DNA of 64,000 nucleotides from Chloroflexota bacterium. Lineage in GTDB: Bacteria; Chloroflexota; Anaerolineae; Aggregatilineales; Phototrophicaceae. This document shows, one piece after another, positions 54,486 through 63,948 of this stretch. The notes under the pieces are model-generated. The model did not search any database and was not told the DNA's origin. It was given only the letters and a program-made list of their open reading frames with translations. Both the position numbers and the translations under genes were made by a program. The stretch covers positions 28,597 to 92,596 of the forward strand of contig JAPOWK010000115.1 in the NCBI GenBank assembly GCA_026707665.1, written 5' to 3'. Numbering within the stretch: the stretch's first letter is position 1; each line of letters begins with the position of its first letter.

Positions 54486-55826
54486 ATGAACACCTCAGAC
54501 ATTCGCATCGGCTTCGCGCCGATCGCCCGCCCCACCTTCGACCTCGAACTGGCGCAGGAACTGACGGCGCAGGTCTACGACGGGATATCGCCCAGGTTCA
54601 ACGTGATTGGCTCGCCGGAATTAATCATGGATGGCGCCGCCATCGACGCCTGCATCACGGAGCTCTCGGCCGCTGACATCGACATGATCCTGATGCTGCA
54701 ATCTACTTTTGCCGATAGCACAATGATCTTGCAGCTGGCGCGGGCGATCGACGTGCCGCTGCTGATGTGGGCGCTGCCGGAGGAGCGGGTCGGCGGGCGG
54801 CTGCGCATCAATTCCTTCTGCGGCATCAATCTGGCTGCGCATGGCTTGCGGCGCGCGGGCTTGCGCTACGACTATATCTATGCCGCGGCTGACGAAGAGG
54901 CGGCCTTCAAGAAGCTGCATAGTTTCGCCGTCGCCGCTCGCGTCAAGAAACGGCTCGCGGGTACGCGTATTGGTCGGCTGGGCGAGCATCCCGACGGCTT
55001 CGACACTTGCCGCGTCAATCATCAGGCGCTGAAGGCGCAGCTAGGCGTTGAAGTCGCCCAGATCGAATTGGAGGGGTTTTTCGCGCGCGCCCGTGAGGCT
55101 AAGCCCGAGACGGTCGACTCCATCGCCGCCGACCTGAACGAGCGACTTGACGGATTCGCCGAGATGGAGCCGGAAGCGACCAATGGCACGTTGAGCGCGT
55201 ATGTGGCGCTGGATGAGTTGGTGAAAGAGGAAAAGCTGACCGGCATGGCGGTGCGCTGCTGGCCCGAATTTTTCACCGATCTGGGTTGTTCCGCCTGCGG
55301 CGCCATGTCCCTGCTCAGCGATGCGCTGACGCCGAGCAGTTGCGAAGCCGATGTCAACGGCACGATTACGCAGTTGATTCTGCAATGGGTGAGCGGTGAA
55401 CCGGCATTCGGCAGCGACCTGGTCTCTTTTGATGTCGACGGGGACGAAGCCGTGCTCTGGCACTGCGGTTTGGCGCCCCTGTCGATGGCCGATGCCGACG
55501 TGCAGCCGGCGGCGACCATCCACTCCAACCGGCAAAAGCCGCTGCTCATGCAGTTCCCGCTGAAGCCGGGCCGCGTGACTATCGCCCGCTTGAGCGAGGC
55601 GACCGGCGAGTTCCGGCTGGTCATCGGCGGCGGCGAAATGCTGAAGGCGCCTCCCGCATTCATGGGAACGAGTGGTACAATACGATTCGATTCGGGCGCG
55701 GCGGCGGTAATGGACGCTCTTCTGCGCGAGGGCTTGGAGCATCATATCTCGCTAGTCTATGGCGATCATCAAGACGCGCTGGAGTCGCTGGCGCGGATAC
55801 TGGATTTGTCCGTTTTACGCCTGTGA
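54486..55826 (+). CDS. L-fucose/L-arabinose isomerase-fold sugar isomerase
   Basis: The 446-residue protein belongs to the FucI/AraA isomerase family (COG2407). It begins with GFAPIARPTFD, has the middle domain with GRLGEHPDGFDTC, and shows the C-terminal catalytic region with RCWPEFF, CEADVNGT and VLWHCG that supply Mn ligands (Glu, Asp, His). It would convert an aldose such as L-fucose or L-rhamnose to its ketose in the cytoplasm. The kinase, aldolase and mutarotase lie 26 kb away, so the pathway is split between loci. A hairpin CGCCTG/CAGGCG (55818-55836) spans its stop codon. Confidence 0.83.
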   Translation: MNTSDIRIGFAPIARPTFDLELAQELTAQVYDGISPRFNVIGSPELIMDGAAIDACITELSAADIDMILMLQSTFADSTMILQLARAIDVPLLMWALPEERVGGRLRINSFCGINLAAHGLRRAGLRYDYIYAAADEEAAFKKLHSFAVAARVKKRLAGTRIGRLGEHPDGFDTCRVNHQALKAQLGVEVAQIELEGFFARAREAKPETVDSIAADLNERLDGFAEMEPEATNGTLSAYVALDELVKEEKLTGMAVRCWPEFFTDLGCSACGAMSLLSDALTPSSCEADVNGTITQLILQWVSGEPAFGSDLVSFDVDGDEAVLWHCGLAPLSMADADVQPAATIHSNRQKPLLMQFPLKPGRVTIARLSEATGEFRLVIGGGEMLKAPPAFMGTSGTIRFDSGAAAVMDALLREGLEHHISLVYGDHQDALESLARILDLSVLRL

Positions 55827-55900
55827 TTCGCAGGCGACAAATGCGGGGCGGTCACATTGACGGCTCTGTAACGTTTATCTCGAGTGGAGGAGAAAAGAAG

Positions 55901-57190
55901 ATGAAACGCTTTGCAATAGTAGTTTTGCTCATCGCTTTTGTGCTGTCGCTGGCCGCGCCGGCGCTGGCGCAGGACGTGGTCGAGCTCGATTTCATGTGCT
56001 ATCAAGATGGCAGTGAATGCACAATCTATGAAGACTTGCTCGCGCGCTTCAGTGAAGAGAATCCGAGCATCACCGTCGCGGTGAATACCGTTCCATATAC
56101 CACCGTTCGCGACCAACTGCGGGTGCAAGTGGAAGCGGGGCAGGCGCCGGATATTGCGCGCATCACTGACTTTGCCGGCATGGCCGGTTTCTATCTGGAT
56201 CTGCGCCCGCTGATGATGGACCCGTCCCTGCTGGAAGACAATTTCCCGGGGGCGATTTTGGCAGCTTTCCGCGCTGAAGACGATATGAGCGGGCTGCACG
56301 GCTACCCTGATGCCTTGACGGTAACCGCGCCCTACGTCAACGCGACGTTGTTTGAGCAAGCTGGCGTCGATTTGCCGAGCGATATGATGGATGAGCCGAC
56401 CTGGGACGATTGGTTGGCGGCGCTAGACGTGGTCGCGAGCGCTACGGGCCTGCAGTACTCGATGGCGATCGACAACAAGGGTCACCGCTTCGCCGGTCCC
56501 GCCATGAGCCTCGGCGCCACCTTCTTTGACGAAGACGGTAATTTCGACCTGGAAGATGATGAAGGCTACCGCGCGTTTGCCGTGATCCTCAAAGACCTGA
56601 TGGACGCGGGTAAGACGCCGGCAGAGACCTGGCTGGGCACCAGCCAGTACACCGGCGCGCAGGATTACTTCATCAATGTCGAGACCGTCATGTACTTCAG
56701 CGGCAGTTGGCAGATCGGGCGCTTCGCCGCCGATATCGGCGATGCCTTTGATTGGATCGTCGCGCCCAATCCCTACGGGCCGGGCGGCAGCACCGGAGTC
56801 GCCGGCGGCGCCGCCATCGTTGGCTATGCCCAGACCGAACATCCAGAAGAAGTAGCGATGGTCATCGAGTACTTGATGCAGCCGGAAGTCTACCAGGAAT
56901 TTTCGGCGCGGGCGCTGTTCATCCCGGCCCATCAAGCCGTCATCGAGATGGGCGTGGACTTTCAGACCGACAACCCGGCGGTCGCCGCAGCGCTGACTGG
57001 TTTCGCCAACGAAGTGCCGAAGTTCCATGAGCAGGCAGTGGCGCTCAATGCGCATCCGCAGGCATTCGCTTACTACGATGCCTCGAATACCAGGCTGGCG
57101 CAATACTTCGCCGGCGAGTTGACGCTGGACGAGGCGATGGCGCGCTTGCAGGAGCAGCTCGACGAAGGGGCGGCCAATATGGCCGGCTAA
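55901..57190 (+). CDS. Family-1 sugar-binding protein (first of a pair)
   Basis: This 429-residue exported protein is of the SBP_bac_1 (MalE) family. A Sec signal ends near residue 23 (ALA before QD), with no lipobox. The mature domain starts VELDFMCYQDG and contains TVRDQLRVQVEAGQAPDIARI and GFYLDLRPL. Later WQIGRFAADIGDAFDW precedes GVAGGAAIVGYAQ, and the C-terminal tail has YFAGELTLDEAMARLQEQL. GGAGGAG upstream fixes ATG 55901. It is followed by a strong terminator and the fused permease, and is about half-identical by eye to the protein at 59.7 kb. Confidence 0.9.
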   Translation: MKRFAIVVLLIAFVLSLAAPALAQDVVELDFMCYQDGSECTIYEDLLARFSEENPSITVAVNTVPYTTVRDQLRVQVEAGQAPDIARITDFAGMAGFYLDLRPLMMDPSLLEDNFPGAILAAFRAEDDMSGLHGYPDALTVTAPYVNATLFEQAGVDLPSDMMDEPTWDDWLAALDVVASATGLQYSMAIDNKGHRFAGPAMSLGATFFDEDGNFDLEDDEGYRAFAVILKDLMDAGKTPAETWLGTSQYTGAQDYFINVETVMYFSGSWQIGRFAADIGDAFDWIVAPNPYGPGGSTGVAGGAAIVGYAQTEHPEEVAMVIEYLMQPEVYQEFSARALFIPAHQAVIEMGVDFQTDNPAVAAALTGFANEVPKFHEQAVALNAHPQAFAYYDASNTRLAQYFAGELTLDEAMARLQEQLDEGAANMAG

Positions 57191-57206
57191 GAGCAGAGTG
57201 GTTTCG

Positions 57207-57235
57207 ATGAGGCTGGGAGACGATTCCAGCCTCAT
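57207..57235 (+). terminator. Terminator after the first family-1 binding protein
   Basis: ATGAGGCTGG (57207-57216) pairs perfectly with CCAGCCTCAT (57226-57235) around a 9-nt loop, followed by TTCTT. It lies 17 bp after the stop. Confidence 0.85.
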
Positions 57236-57296
57236 TTCTTATCCGCAGCGGGACCCAGTTCGGCGGCCGTTAGGTCCCCCGCCGATTCACATACGG

Positions 57297-57387
57297 TAGG
57301 GTCGACTGACGGTGAGTGTCTACGCGACACTGAGGGTCGCCCATCCAAGCGCAAACAATGTACGGGCGAGCCGGTGGCTCGACCACC
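57297..57387. repeat. Two palindromic repeats, one with nested GTGTCTACGC insert
   Basis: About 57297-57342: left arm GGGTCGACT, insert with GTGTCTACGC (57317-57326), right arm GGGTCGCCC. 57359-57387: arms GGGCGAGCC/GGCTCGACC around GGT. The second overlaps the spurious upstream extension of the permease frame. Confidence 0.75.
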
Positions 57388-57429
57388 CATGCTACGGAAT
57401 ACCATTCACTTTCTCGCCGACAACCTACC

Positions 57430-59607
57430 ATGATTGCGCAACTAAACTCTAGGACAAAACGTCCGCCGCGAAGCCCGTTGGCTCTTTTCGTCGACGCTGC
57501 CGTCAGCTTCCTTGACGGTTTCTTTTCGCGCATCCAGAAATTCACCGGCGTGACCGGCATGGCCTACGTCTTCGTCGCGCCCAACATGACTGTTTTTTCT
57601 GTCTTTGTCCTCTTCCCTATGCTGTTCAATTTCGTTTATACCTTCACTGGCAGCGACAAACTCTTCCTCAGCCAGCGGCCCTTCGTCGGCGCCGCCAACC
57701 TGGAACGACTTTTTGATTGTGGAGACTTCTTGCGCCCCGCCACCTGCGACGAAGATCTGTTCGCCGCAGCGGTGCTCAATACGGCCGGCTTCGTCGTAAC
57801 GCAGGTCGCCTTCATGATCGCCGTGTCATTGCTCACCGCGGTCGTGCTCAATGGGCGGATTCGCGCGCGCGGCTTCTTCCGCAGCGTCTTCTTTTATCCG
57901 GTGCTGCTCTCGCCGATTGTGGTTGCGATGATCTGGCGCTGGATGCTGCAAGAGAACGGACTGTTCAACGCGGTCGTAGTTGGGATGGGCGGGGAAAAAC
58001 TGCGCTTTCTCACCGATCGCAATTGGGCGCGCTTTTGGGTGGTGATGGTCAGCGTCTGGTCCTTGATGGGCTTTTACACGCTGATTCTGCTGGCCGGCTT
58101 GCAGGCGATCCCGGCGGATTTATACGAAGCAGCCGCCATAGATGGCGCGAGCAGCTGGCTCTCATTCCGCTCGATTACCTTGCCGCTGCTGGCGCCGACG
58201 ATGCTGGTGGTCATCGTCCTTTCCACCATACGCGCGGTGCAGATTTTCGATGTCGTCTTCGCTTTCACCGGCGGCGGACCCGGCTCGGCGACGCTTTACA
58301 TCGTGCATTACATTTACAACAACGGCTTCGCCAGCCCCTTCCGCGAATTCGGCCTGGCGGCGGCGACCTCGCTGGTGATGGCGGCCGTATTGATCGTGCT
58401 AACGGTTATTCAATTGCGCGTGCAAGGCACGGGCCTGGAAGAGGAGAAAGAAGGCAGAGCGCCCAGCCTGGCGTCAAGCGACGATTTGGTCGCCGGGCCA
58501 TGGTTCGATTTCAGGCGATTGGTATTAGATCCGCTCGTTGGATTGCTGCAATCGTTATTTGATGCGATTGGGGCGGTATTGAATTGGCTCTTCCGAACGG
58601 CGCGCCGGCGCTCGTTCTTCACCTACGCTTATTTGCTGCTCGGCGTCATCGTCATGTTCGGTCCGGTGCTTTGGCTGGTGATGTCGTCGTTCAAGAGTTC
58701 GGGCGATATCAAGCGCTTCCCGCCACGCTTTCTGCCTTATCATCAGGAGCTGGTGGCGGTGGAAGGCTACGATGAGCCGCTGCCGCTCTACAAGGTCACG
58801 CTCGAGGGCGGTACGACCGCTCAGTTGGTGCAAGTGCGGCGCGTGGGCTTGGAAGCGCAGATGATTGACCCGGCGGACCCGGACGCGGGCGTGATCAAAG
58901 TAAAACTGAATGAGCGCGCGCCGGTCGAGAACATTCGCTTCAGCCTCGACAACTACACCCGCGGCGTTGAGAGTTTCAACTTCTGGCGCTATCTGGCCAA
59001 TAGCGTCATCGTGACGGCTTCGGCGACGATCTTGACCCTCTTTGTCAACAGCATGGCCGCTTTCGCGCTGAGCAAGTATCGTTTTCGCGGCCGCGGCTTC
59101 ATCTTCATGCTGATCATCAGTACGCTGATGGTGCCGCTATCCGTGATCCTGGTGCCGGCTTTCCTGCTTATCACCGCGCTCGGCTGGAACAATCAGTTGA
59201 TCGGCATCATCATCCCGACGATTGGCACGCCAACCGGAGTCTTCCTGCTGCGACAGTATATGCTGACGATTCCTGATGAGCTGCTGGATTCAGCGCGGAT
59301 TGATGGCGCGACTGAATGGCGCATTTACTGGCAAGTGATCCTGCCGCTGGCGGCGCCGGCGCTGGCGGTACTGGCGATCTTCTCCACGATTTGGCGCTGG
59401 AACGATTTCCTCTGGCCCAAAATTGTCATGACCAGCAACGAGATGTTCACTCTGCAGGTCGGGCTGGAGACTTTTCAGGGCGATCTTACGATTCAGTGGG
59501 ATCTGATATTGGCGATGACGGTGCTGACCGCGCTGCCGATCACCTTCGTCTTTGGATTCTTGCAGAAATACATCACCACCGGCATCGCCACAACGGGCAT
59601 GAAATAG
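57430..59607 (+). CDS. Fused MalF-MalG type sugar ABC permease
   Basis: This 725-residue protein joins two BPD_transp_1 permeases in one chain. The first half (about 40-350) has the EAA loop EAAAIDGASSWLSFRSITLP starting at residue 233. The second half (about 395-725) has DSARIDGATEWRIYWQVILP starting at 620. Between them lies a cytoplasmic linker, and after the first helix of the second half a long outside insertion of about 90 residues. Normally MalF and MalG are separate. The frame opens at 57358 inside a repeat, so ATG 57430 is preferred. It is flanked by two related binding proteins, and no ATPase is nearby. Confidence 0.88.
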   Translation: MIAQLNSRTKRPPRSPLALFVDAAVSFLDGFFSRIQKFTGVTGMAYVFVAPNMTVFSVFVLFPMLFNFVYTFTGSDKLFLSQRPFVGAANLERLFDCGDFLRPATCDEDLFAAAVLNTAGFVVTQVAFMIAVSLLTAVVLNGRIRARGFFRSVFFYPVLLSPIVVAMIWRWMLQENGLFNAVVVGMGGEKLRFLTDRNWARFWVVMVSVWSLMGFYTLILLAGLQAIPADLYEAAAIDGASSWLSFRSITLPLLAPTMLVVIVLSTIRAVQIFDVVFAFTGGGPGSATLYIVHYIYNNGFASPFREFGLAAATSLVMAAVLIVLTVIQLRVQGTGLEEEKEGRAPSLASSDDLVAGPWFDFRRLVLDPLVGLLQSLFDAIGAVLNWLFRTARRRSFFTYAYLLLGVIVMFGPVLWLVMSSFKSSGDIKRFPPRFLPYHQELVAVEGYDEPLPLYKVTLEGGTTAQLVQVRRVGLEAQMIDPADPDAGVIKVKLNERAPVENIRFSLDNYTRGVESFNFWRYLANSVIVTASATILTLFVNSMAAFALSKYRFRGRGFIFMLIISTLMVPLSVILVPAFLLITALGWNNQLIGIIIPTIGTPTGVFLLRQYMLTIPDELLDSARIDGATEWRIYWQVILPLAAPALAVLAIFSTIWRWNDFLWPKIVMTSNEMFTLQVGLETFQGDLTIQWDLILAMTVLTALPITFVFGFLQKYITTGIATTGMK

Positions 59608-59683
59608 AGGGTTGTCAATTTGCTTCAAGTCGAAGCGCAACAGTGGCAGGACTATCTATCATATCGCCCGCCAAAACGAACAA

Positions 59684-59711
59684 TGTAGGGGCGACTCTGT
59701 GAGTCGCCCGC
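59684..59711. repeat. Palindromic repeat, GACTC/GAGTC stem type
   Basis: TGTA flank, perfect arms GGGCGACTC and GAGTCGCCC around TGT. It lies between the fused permease and the second binding protein. Confidence 0.87.
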
Positions 59712-59734
59712 CTGCACTGAAAAGGGAAGATTAT

Positions 59735-60988
59735 ATGAAACGAGTACTGTGCTTTGTACTTCTCCCCGCCTTGTTTCTGTTGACCAGCGCATACGCGCTG
59801 ACACAGGACACAGTCGAGTTGCGCTTTCTGTGCTTCGAGGATGGTAACGAATGTGCAGTCTACGCCGACTTGCTGGCGCAATTCTCAGAAATCAATCCGG
59901 ACATCCAAGTTTCTGTCGACGTGACCGCCGAAGAAGAAATGCTTGCGCGACTGCAAGCAGCGTATGATGCGGATGAGGCCTACGATATCGCTCGCTCCAA
60001 GCGTGGCTGGATGCCGGGCATTGATCTCGATCTACGTCCGCTGCTCGGCGAGGCGCTGACCGCGAACTTTCGCCCAGTCTACTTTGAGTTCTTGCGGGTT
60101 CTCCCCGACGACCAGGGAATCTATGCATTTCCCGACGCCTTGGGCGTGGTCGCGCCTTTTGTCAACGTATCGCTGTTTGAGCAGGCGGGCGTGACGCTGC
60201 CGGGCGAGGGCGCGAGTTGGGACGAATGGCTGGCGGCGCTGGACGAAGTCGTGAGTGCGACAGAGGCCTCCTATGCGCTGTCGGTGGATAACAAGGATCA
60301 TCGCTTGGTCAGTCCCGCCATGAGCCTGGGCGCGGAGTATTTTGATGAGGACGGTCGGCTGACGCTGCCGAATGCAGCTCGCTTGGGCGAATTTCTTCAA
60401 ATCCTCCACGGGCTGATGGAAGCGGGCAAGACGCCGGCTGATACCCTGCTGGGCACGGGCAAATCGCAGGATTATTTTGTGCGCGGCGAGACGGTGATGT
60501 ACATCTGCGGCAGTTGGAAAGTCGAAGAAGTGGCGGCGCAGGTCGGCGATGACTTCGCGTGGGCAATCGTCGCGAACCCGTCGGGACCGGCGGGCGGCAC
60601 GGGCGTCGTCCAGGCGACTATGCTCGTGGCTTATGAAGACACCAATGAAAGTGAAGCGGTGGCGAAGGTCTTCGCGTATCTCTTGGGAGCGGAAGTCAGC
60701 GCCGAGTTTGCCGCGCGCACGCTGACGATCCCGGCGCGCGAGGACCTGGCTGCGAGCGGGATTGATTACGAGACTGATGACGAAGCTATCGCAGCTGCGC
60801 TGAATTCCTTCGCGCGTGAGGTTCCCAAGCTGCAGGATCAGGCGATCGCGCTGGATTTGCATCCGCAGGCGCCGGACTATTACGCGGCGTCGAATGAGTT
60901 GCTGCGCGCCTACTTCGCTGGCGAGTTGACGCTGGACGAGGCGCTGGCGGGTTTGCAGGCGCGGCTGGGTGAGGCGGAAGATGCTTAA
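59735..60988 (+). CDS. Family-1 sugar-binding protein (second of a pair)
   Basis: This 417-residue SBP_bac_1 protein has a Sec signal ending near residue 22 (ALT before QD). It is clearly paralogous to the 55.9-kb protein: both share the opening VEL-FxC-DG-EC pattern, the SVDNKDHRLVSPAMSLGA-type segment, GKTPADTLLGT, and the tail AYFAGELTLDEALAGLQ. AAGGGAAG selects ATG 59735 over a frame that begins in the palindrome. It lies 128 bp after the fused permease. The pair probably gives one permease two ligand specificities. Confidence 0.9.
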   Translation: MKRVLCFVLLPALFLLTSAYALTQDTVELRFLCFEDGNECAVYADLLAQFSEINPDIQVSVDVTAEEEMLARLQAAYDADEAYDIARSKRGWMPGIDLDLRPLLGEALTANFRPVYFEFLRVLPDDQGIYAFPDALGVVAPFVNVSLFEQAGVTLPGEGASWDEWLAALDEVVSATEASYALSVDNKDHRLVSPAMSLGAEYFDEDGRLTLPNAARLGEFLQILHGLMEAGKTPADTLLGTGKSQDYFVRGETVMYICGSWKVEEVAAQVGDDFAWAIVANPSGPAGGTGVVQATMLVAYEDTNESEAVAKVFAYLLGAEVSAEFAARTLTIPAREDLAASGIDYETDDEAIAAALNSFAREVPKLQDQAIALDLHPQAPDYYAASNELLRAYFAGELTLDEALAGLQARLGEAEDA

Positions 60989-61065
60989 TGGATTGATAGT
61001 GGTGGTTGGGTAAAATCGTAGCATCCACGTAACGCATGGCGTAAAACTTGAAAGGGAACGCTCTT

Positions 61066-62208
61066 GTGTCTAAAGTCCTTCGTCTAAAGGGAATCATTCG
61101 CGATATCGAGTACGATCCTCAGGTGCGTACTAAGCCGCTTGAGCACTTTGCATTGGAAGGATTCGACATCAACGCCGCTCCCGGGTCCGGGATCATTGAA
61201 TTCGCAGACGACACATCGTTTGGATATTCAAAGTGGAAAGGTCCCAAACCAAGCCGAACTTATCCTGCGGCGGGAGTCTACCGGACTTATCACTTGCAGA
61301 CGAAACGAGTTACGGTCATTCCGGTCATCAAAGATGAAGGCAAAGACACGCCGAACAACGAACGCCTCGGGTCTATGACACTCGCGCGGATGAACTTGAC
61401 TAGCGTATACATAATTCTCGCTTGGTACGAGCACGCCGAGCCAAATTCGAAGCGCGGCGGAAACAGGATCACGGGTCAACTGCTCAATAGTGAATTTGTC
61501 GTTGAAAAAATGCGCGAGATCAAACGCGCTCAAAAGTCCGCGTTGCATTGGAATACAATGCACTTTGAGAGGGACTTTGGATTTGTGTATCGGCAAGCGG
61601 TCGAAAGCTACGAACGGATTGGCAAACAGTGTAATGTTGAAATGCACCCGGCCGAAAAACACTTGGCGATACTTGAACAATACCTGGTTGACGGCAAATT
61701 TAATTTGGACGCCTTTGCCCGGCATTCGTCTGAAAGGTCCTCGGCGGCGGCCAAGCGTGAAGCTATGACGACGCACGACCTTGAACAGCTTACCGACGGA
61801 GACAAGGCCTATTTTGAGTTGGTGAATCTGCAAGGCGGGATTTATCATCTGACCGCCGATGGAGTGTTTTGGGAAGACGGCAGGCTTGTACTTCAAGAGT
61901 CGAAGAATACTACAAAATACAAAATGCCAAGCTTGGGCGATATTCAAGATGGCTTGTTTAGGAATATCCTGTTTTACAGCATTGACGAGCTCTATCTGGA
62001 CAGCCAACCGATAGAATTTACAACTCGATTGAAGCTGACCGGTAAAATTCGAGGCGTACTGATGCTGCCTGATGACGGCGAGGCAGCCATAGAATCGTTC
62101 GCCGACGCCAACAATTTGACCTCGGTGAGGCGACGTTTGCTTAGACTCTTGAATCAGGAACTCGCCGTCAATCCAGGGTTTAGTATTGAAATCGCGAGCA
62201 ACAAATGA
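61066..62208 (+). CDS. Putative type II restriction endonuclease
   Basis: This 380-residue soluble protein has no family I can name. Evidence for a nuclease is contextual and local: DGVFWEDGRLVLQESK carries an acid cluster then Glu278-x-Lys280, the pattern of a PD-(D/E)XK active site, in a strand-turn-strand setting. The gene overlaps a DNA adenine methylase by 4 nt (ATGA). GTG 61066 with AGGGA upstream is chosen over TTG 61048. Base composition is visibly lower in G+C than the transporter genes before it. The recognition sequence cannot be predicted. Confidence 0.6.
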   Translation: MSKVLRLKGIIRDIEYDPQVRTKPLEHFALEGFDINAAPGSGIIEFADDTSFGYSKWKGPKPSRTYPAAGVYRTYHLQTKRVTVIPVIKDEGKDTPNNERLGSMTLARMNLTSVYIILAWYEHAEPNSKRGGNRITGQLLNSEFVVEKMREIKRAQKSALHWNTMHFERDFGFVYRQAVESYERIGKQCNVEMHPAEKHLAILEQYLVDGKFNLDAFARHSSERSSAAAKREAMTTHDLEQLTDGDKAYFELVNLQGGIYHLTADGVFWEDGRLVLQESKNTTKYKMPSLGDIQDGLFRNILFYSIDELYLDSQPIEFTTRLKLTGKIRGVLMLPDDGEAAIESFADANNLTSVRRRLLRLLNQELAVNPGFSIEIASNK

Positions 62209-63014
62209 ATCAGGTCAAAAGCCCGCTGCGCTACCCCGGCGGCAAATCACGCGCCATTAAGCAGATTATGCAGCACGTTCCGGCTCACATTGAAGAATAC
62301 CGTGAGCCATTCATCGGAGGCGGTTCTGTCTTTTTGGCAATAAGATGCCTCTTTGGGCGCCGAATCCAACGCTATGTGGTAAACGACTTGAATGTTGATC
62401 TCGTTCATTTCTGGCGCGCGGCGCAACAGAACATTGATGAACTGGCGCAATGCGTACAGTCATTCAAAGACGATTATGAAGATGGAAGAGAACTGTGGCG
62501 TTTTCTGCATACGCCAGGCGCGATGCCCACTGACATGGAACGGGCGGTGCGCTATTTTGTGCTGAATCGCATCACCTTCTCAGGCGTGGTCGATTCGGGC
62601 GGCTATTCGCAATACGCGTTTGAACGACGCTTTACCGATTCGTCAATCGGAAGGCTTTGGCGACTTGAACCTTTGCTTCGAGATGTGGAAATCTGCCTCG
62701 GCGATTACGAGCCTATGTTGCATGAAGCAGGAGAAAACGTTTTCATCTTCCTTGACCCGCCATACTGGAAGGCAACACAGTCGAGATTGTATGGTGTCAA
62801 CGGCGAGCTTCATACCAGTTTCGACCATGAGCGCTTTGCCGAGAATATGCGACGCTGCCCGCATAAGTGGTTGATTACTTATGACGATTCGCCAGTCATC
62901 CGCGACCTATTCAGCTTCGCGGATATCACTGAGTGGACGCTGCAATATGGCATGAACAACTACATGCAGGGCAAGGCAGAAAAGGGTAACGAGCTTTTCA
63001 TTAGAAACTATTGA
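62205..63014 (+). CDS. DNA adenine N6-methyltransferase, Dam/D12 class
   Basis: The 269-residue enzyme is a D12-class (Dam/DpnM-type) adenine methylase. KSPLRYPGGKSRAIKQI opens the fold (5-21), the AdoMet motif is PFIGGGSVF (35-43), and catalytic DPPY is at 184-187. RYFVLNRITFSGVVDSGGYS is the typical region before the target domain. It overlaps the upstream gene by ATGA, as in compact restriction-modification cassettes. It probably protects the host at the partner's recognition site. As an orphan it could instead act in regulation. Confidence 0.93.
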   Translation: MNQVKSPLRYPGGKSRAIKQIMQHVPAHIEEYREPFIGGGSVFLAIRCLFGRRIQRYVVNDLNVDLVHFWRAAQQNIDELAQCVQSFKDDYEDGRELWRFLHTPGAMPTDMERAVRYFVLNRITFSGVVDSGGYSQYAFERRFTDSSIGRLWRLEPLLRDVEICLGDYEPMLHEAGENVFIFLDPPYWKATQSRLYGVNGELHTSFDHERFAENMRRCPHKWLITYDDSPVIRDLFSFADITEWTLQYGMNNYMQGKAEKGNELFIRNY

Positions 63015-63069
63015 ATTCTTGCGCCGGCTGTGGCCATGTTGGCCTGCCTAACAAGTGGCAGGAGTTAAC

Positions 63070-63894
63070 ATGTTCGGGATTTACCACTTTTTCTCCTTAC
63101 TGTTAGATATCCGCCCCATCTTGCCGAAGACCGCCAGCCTGTCCAAGTTCTACACTCGCCCGGCTGGTGTCGTTTACCTCAATAGGTCTGGCTTCCCGAC
63201 CTTTGTACTGCGCAGTAATCTGGGCGGGGAACCGATTGGCGGCGAAATCATTGGGCTGATGGACGGCGAGTCTCTGACCGCACCGACTTTCAAGTCACAT
63301 TTGCCTTGCGGGGAAATGTCCATTCGCTCGCTTGGACGCCAAAAGGCAGTTGCAATCGCTCGCTCAATACGGAAGTCAGAGGACGACGCCCGACCACATG
63401 AGTTGCGAGAAGTCTACTACCTGCTTCGTAATCGGCATCCCTTCTACACTAAGATCTGCCTAGTACATGGCAGTTTCTTTGCGACGGTAACATCCAAACA
63501 ACTGGTTCGGGATACGCTTCACCAATTAATGGACGACGGCGCAGAATCCGACCTTACTGTCAACTCCGATGCTGTAAACAATTTGGCAGACCTGCTGGCG
63601 CGCGAGTGCTTTTCCGACCACGTTCATTCAGTTCATAACGCTGCAGTTAGCTTCAGGTTGGGTATCTATGCAGAAGTCGAAGAACGGGCGAACATCTTGA
63701 ATTCATATTACTTTCCTGAGATTGCGTACGACACCATAAACCTTGTCCTGCCGCAGCGCTCGGCTGAGGAAATAAACTGCCGCAAGCGACATTTGGGACA
63801 GGCTTTGTCTCGCATAGAGGTTGAGCAGGGTAGAGAGACCACAATCACCCACCCCTTCAACGGCGACTTCTTCGTCCTGAGTTACGCCTTGTAA
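63070..63894 (+). CDS. Hypothetical protein, 274 aa
   Basis: I do not recognise this protein. It begins with a weakly hydrophobic stretch of about 18 residues, then a mixed alpha/beta sequence with no clear motif. AGGAG seven bases before ATG 63070 supports this start over ATG 63055. It lies 55 bp after the methylase on the same strand and shares its lower-G+C look, so it may be an accessory gene of the same island. Confidence 0.6.
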   Translation: MFGIYHFFSLLLDIRPILPKTASLSKFYTRPAGVVYLNRSGFPTFVLRSNLGGEPIGGEIIGLMDGESLTAPTFKSHLPCGEMSIRSLGRQKAVAIARSIRKSEDDARPHELREVYYLLRNRHPFYTKICLVHGSFFATVTSKQLVRDTLHQLMDDGAESDLTVNSDAVNNLADLLARECFSDHVHSVHNAAVSFRLGIYAEVEERANILNSYYFPEIAYDTINLVLPQRSAEEINCRKRHLGQALSRIEVEQGRETTITHPFNGDFFVLSYAL

Positions 63895-63948
63895 ACCCAG
63901 CCCCACCAATGGACAATGCATCGCATTGAATATGGGAAAAGGCAAACC

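Noticed and set aside
55818..55836. Hairpin CGCCTG/CAGGCG over the isomerase stop codon as a terminator
   Set aside because: There is no T-rich tail, and only six base pairs; kept as a note in the gene entry.
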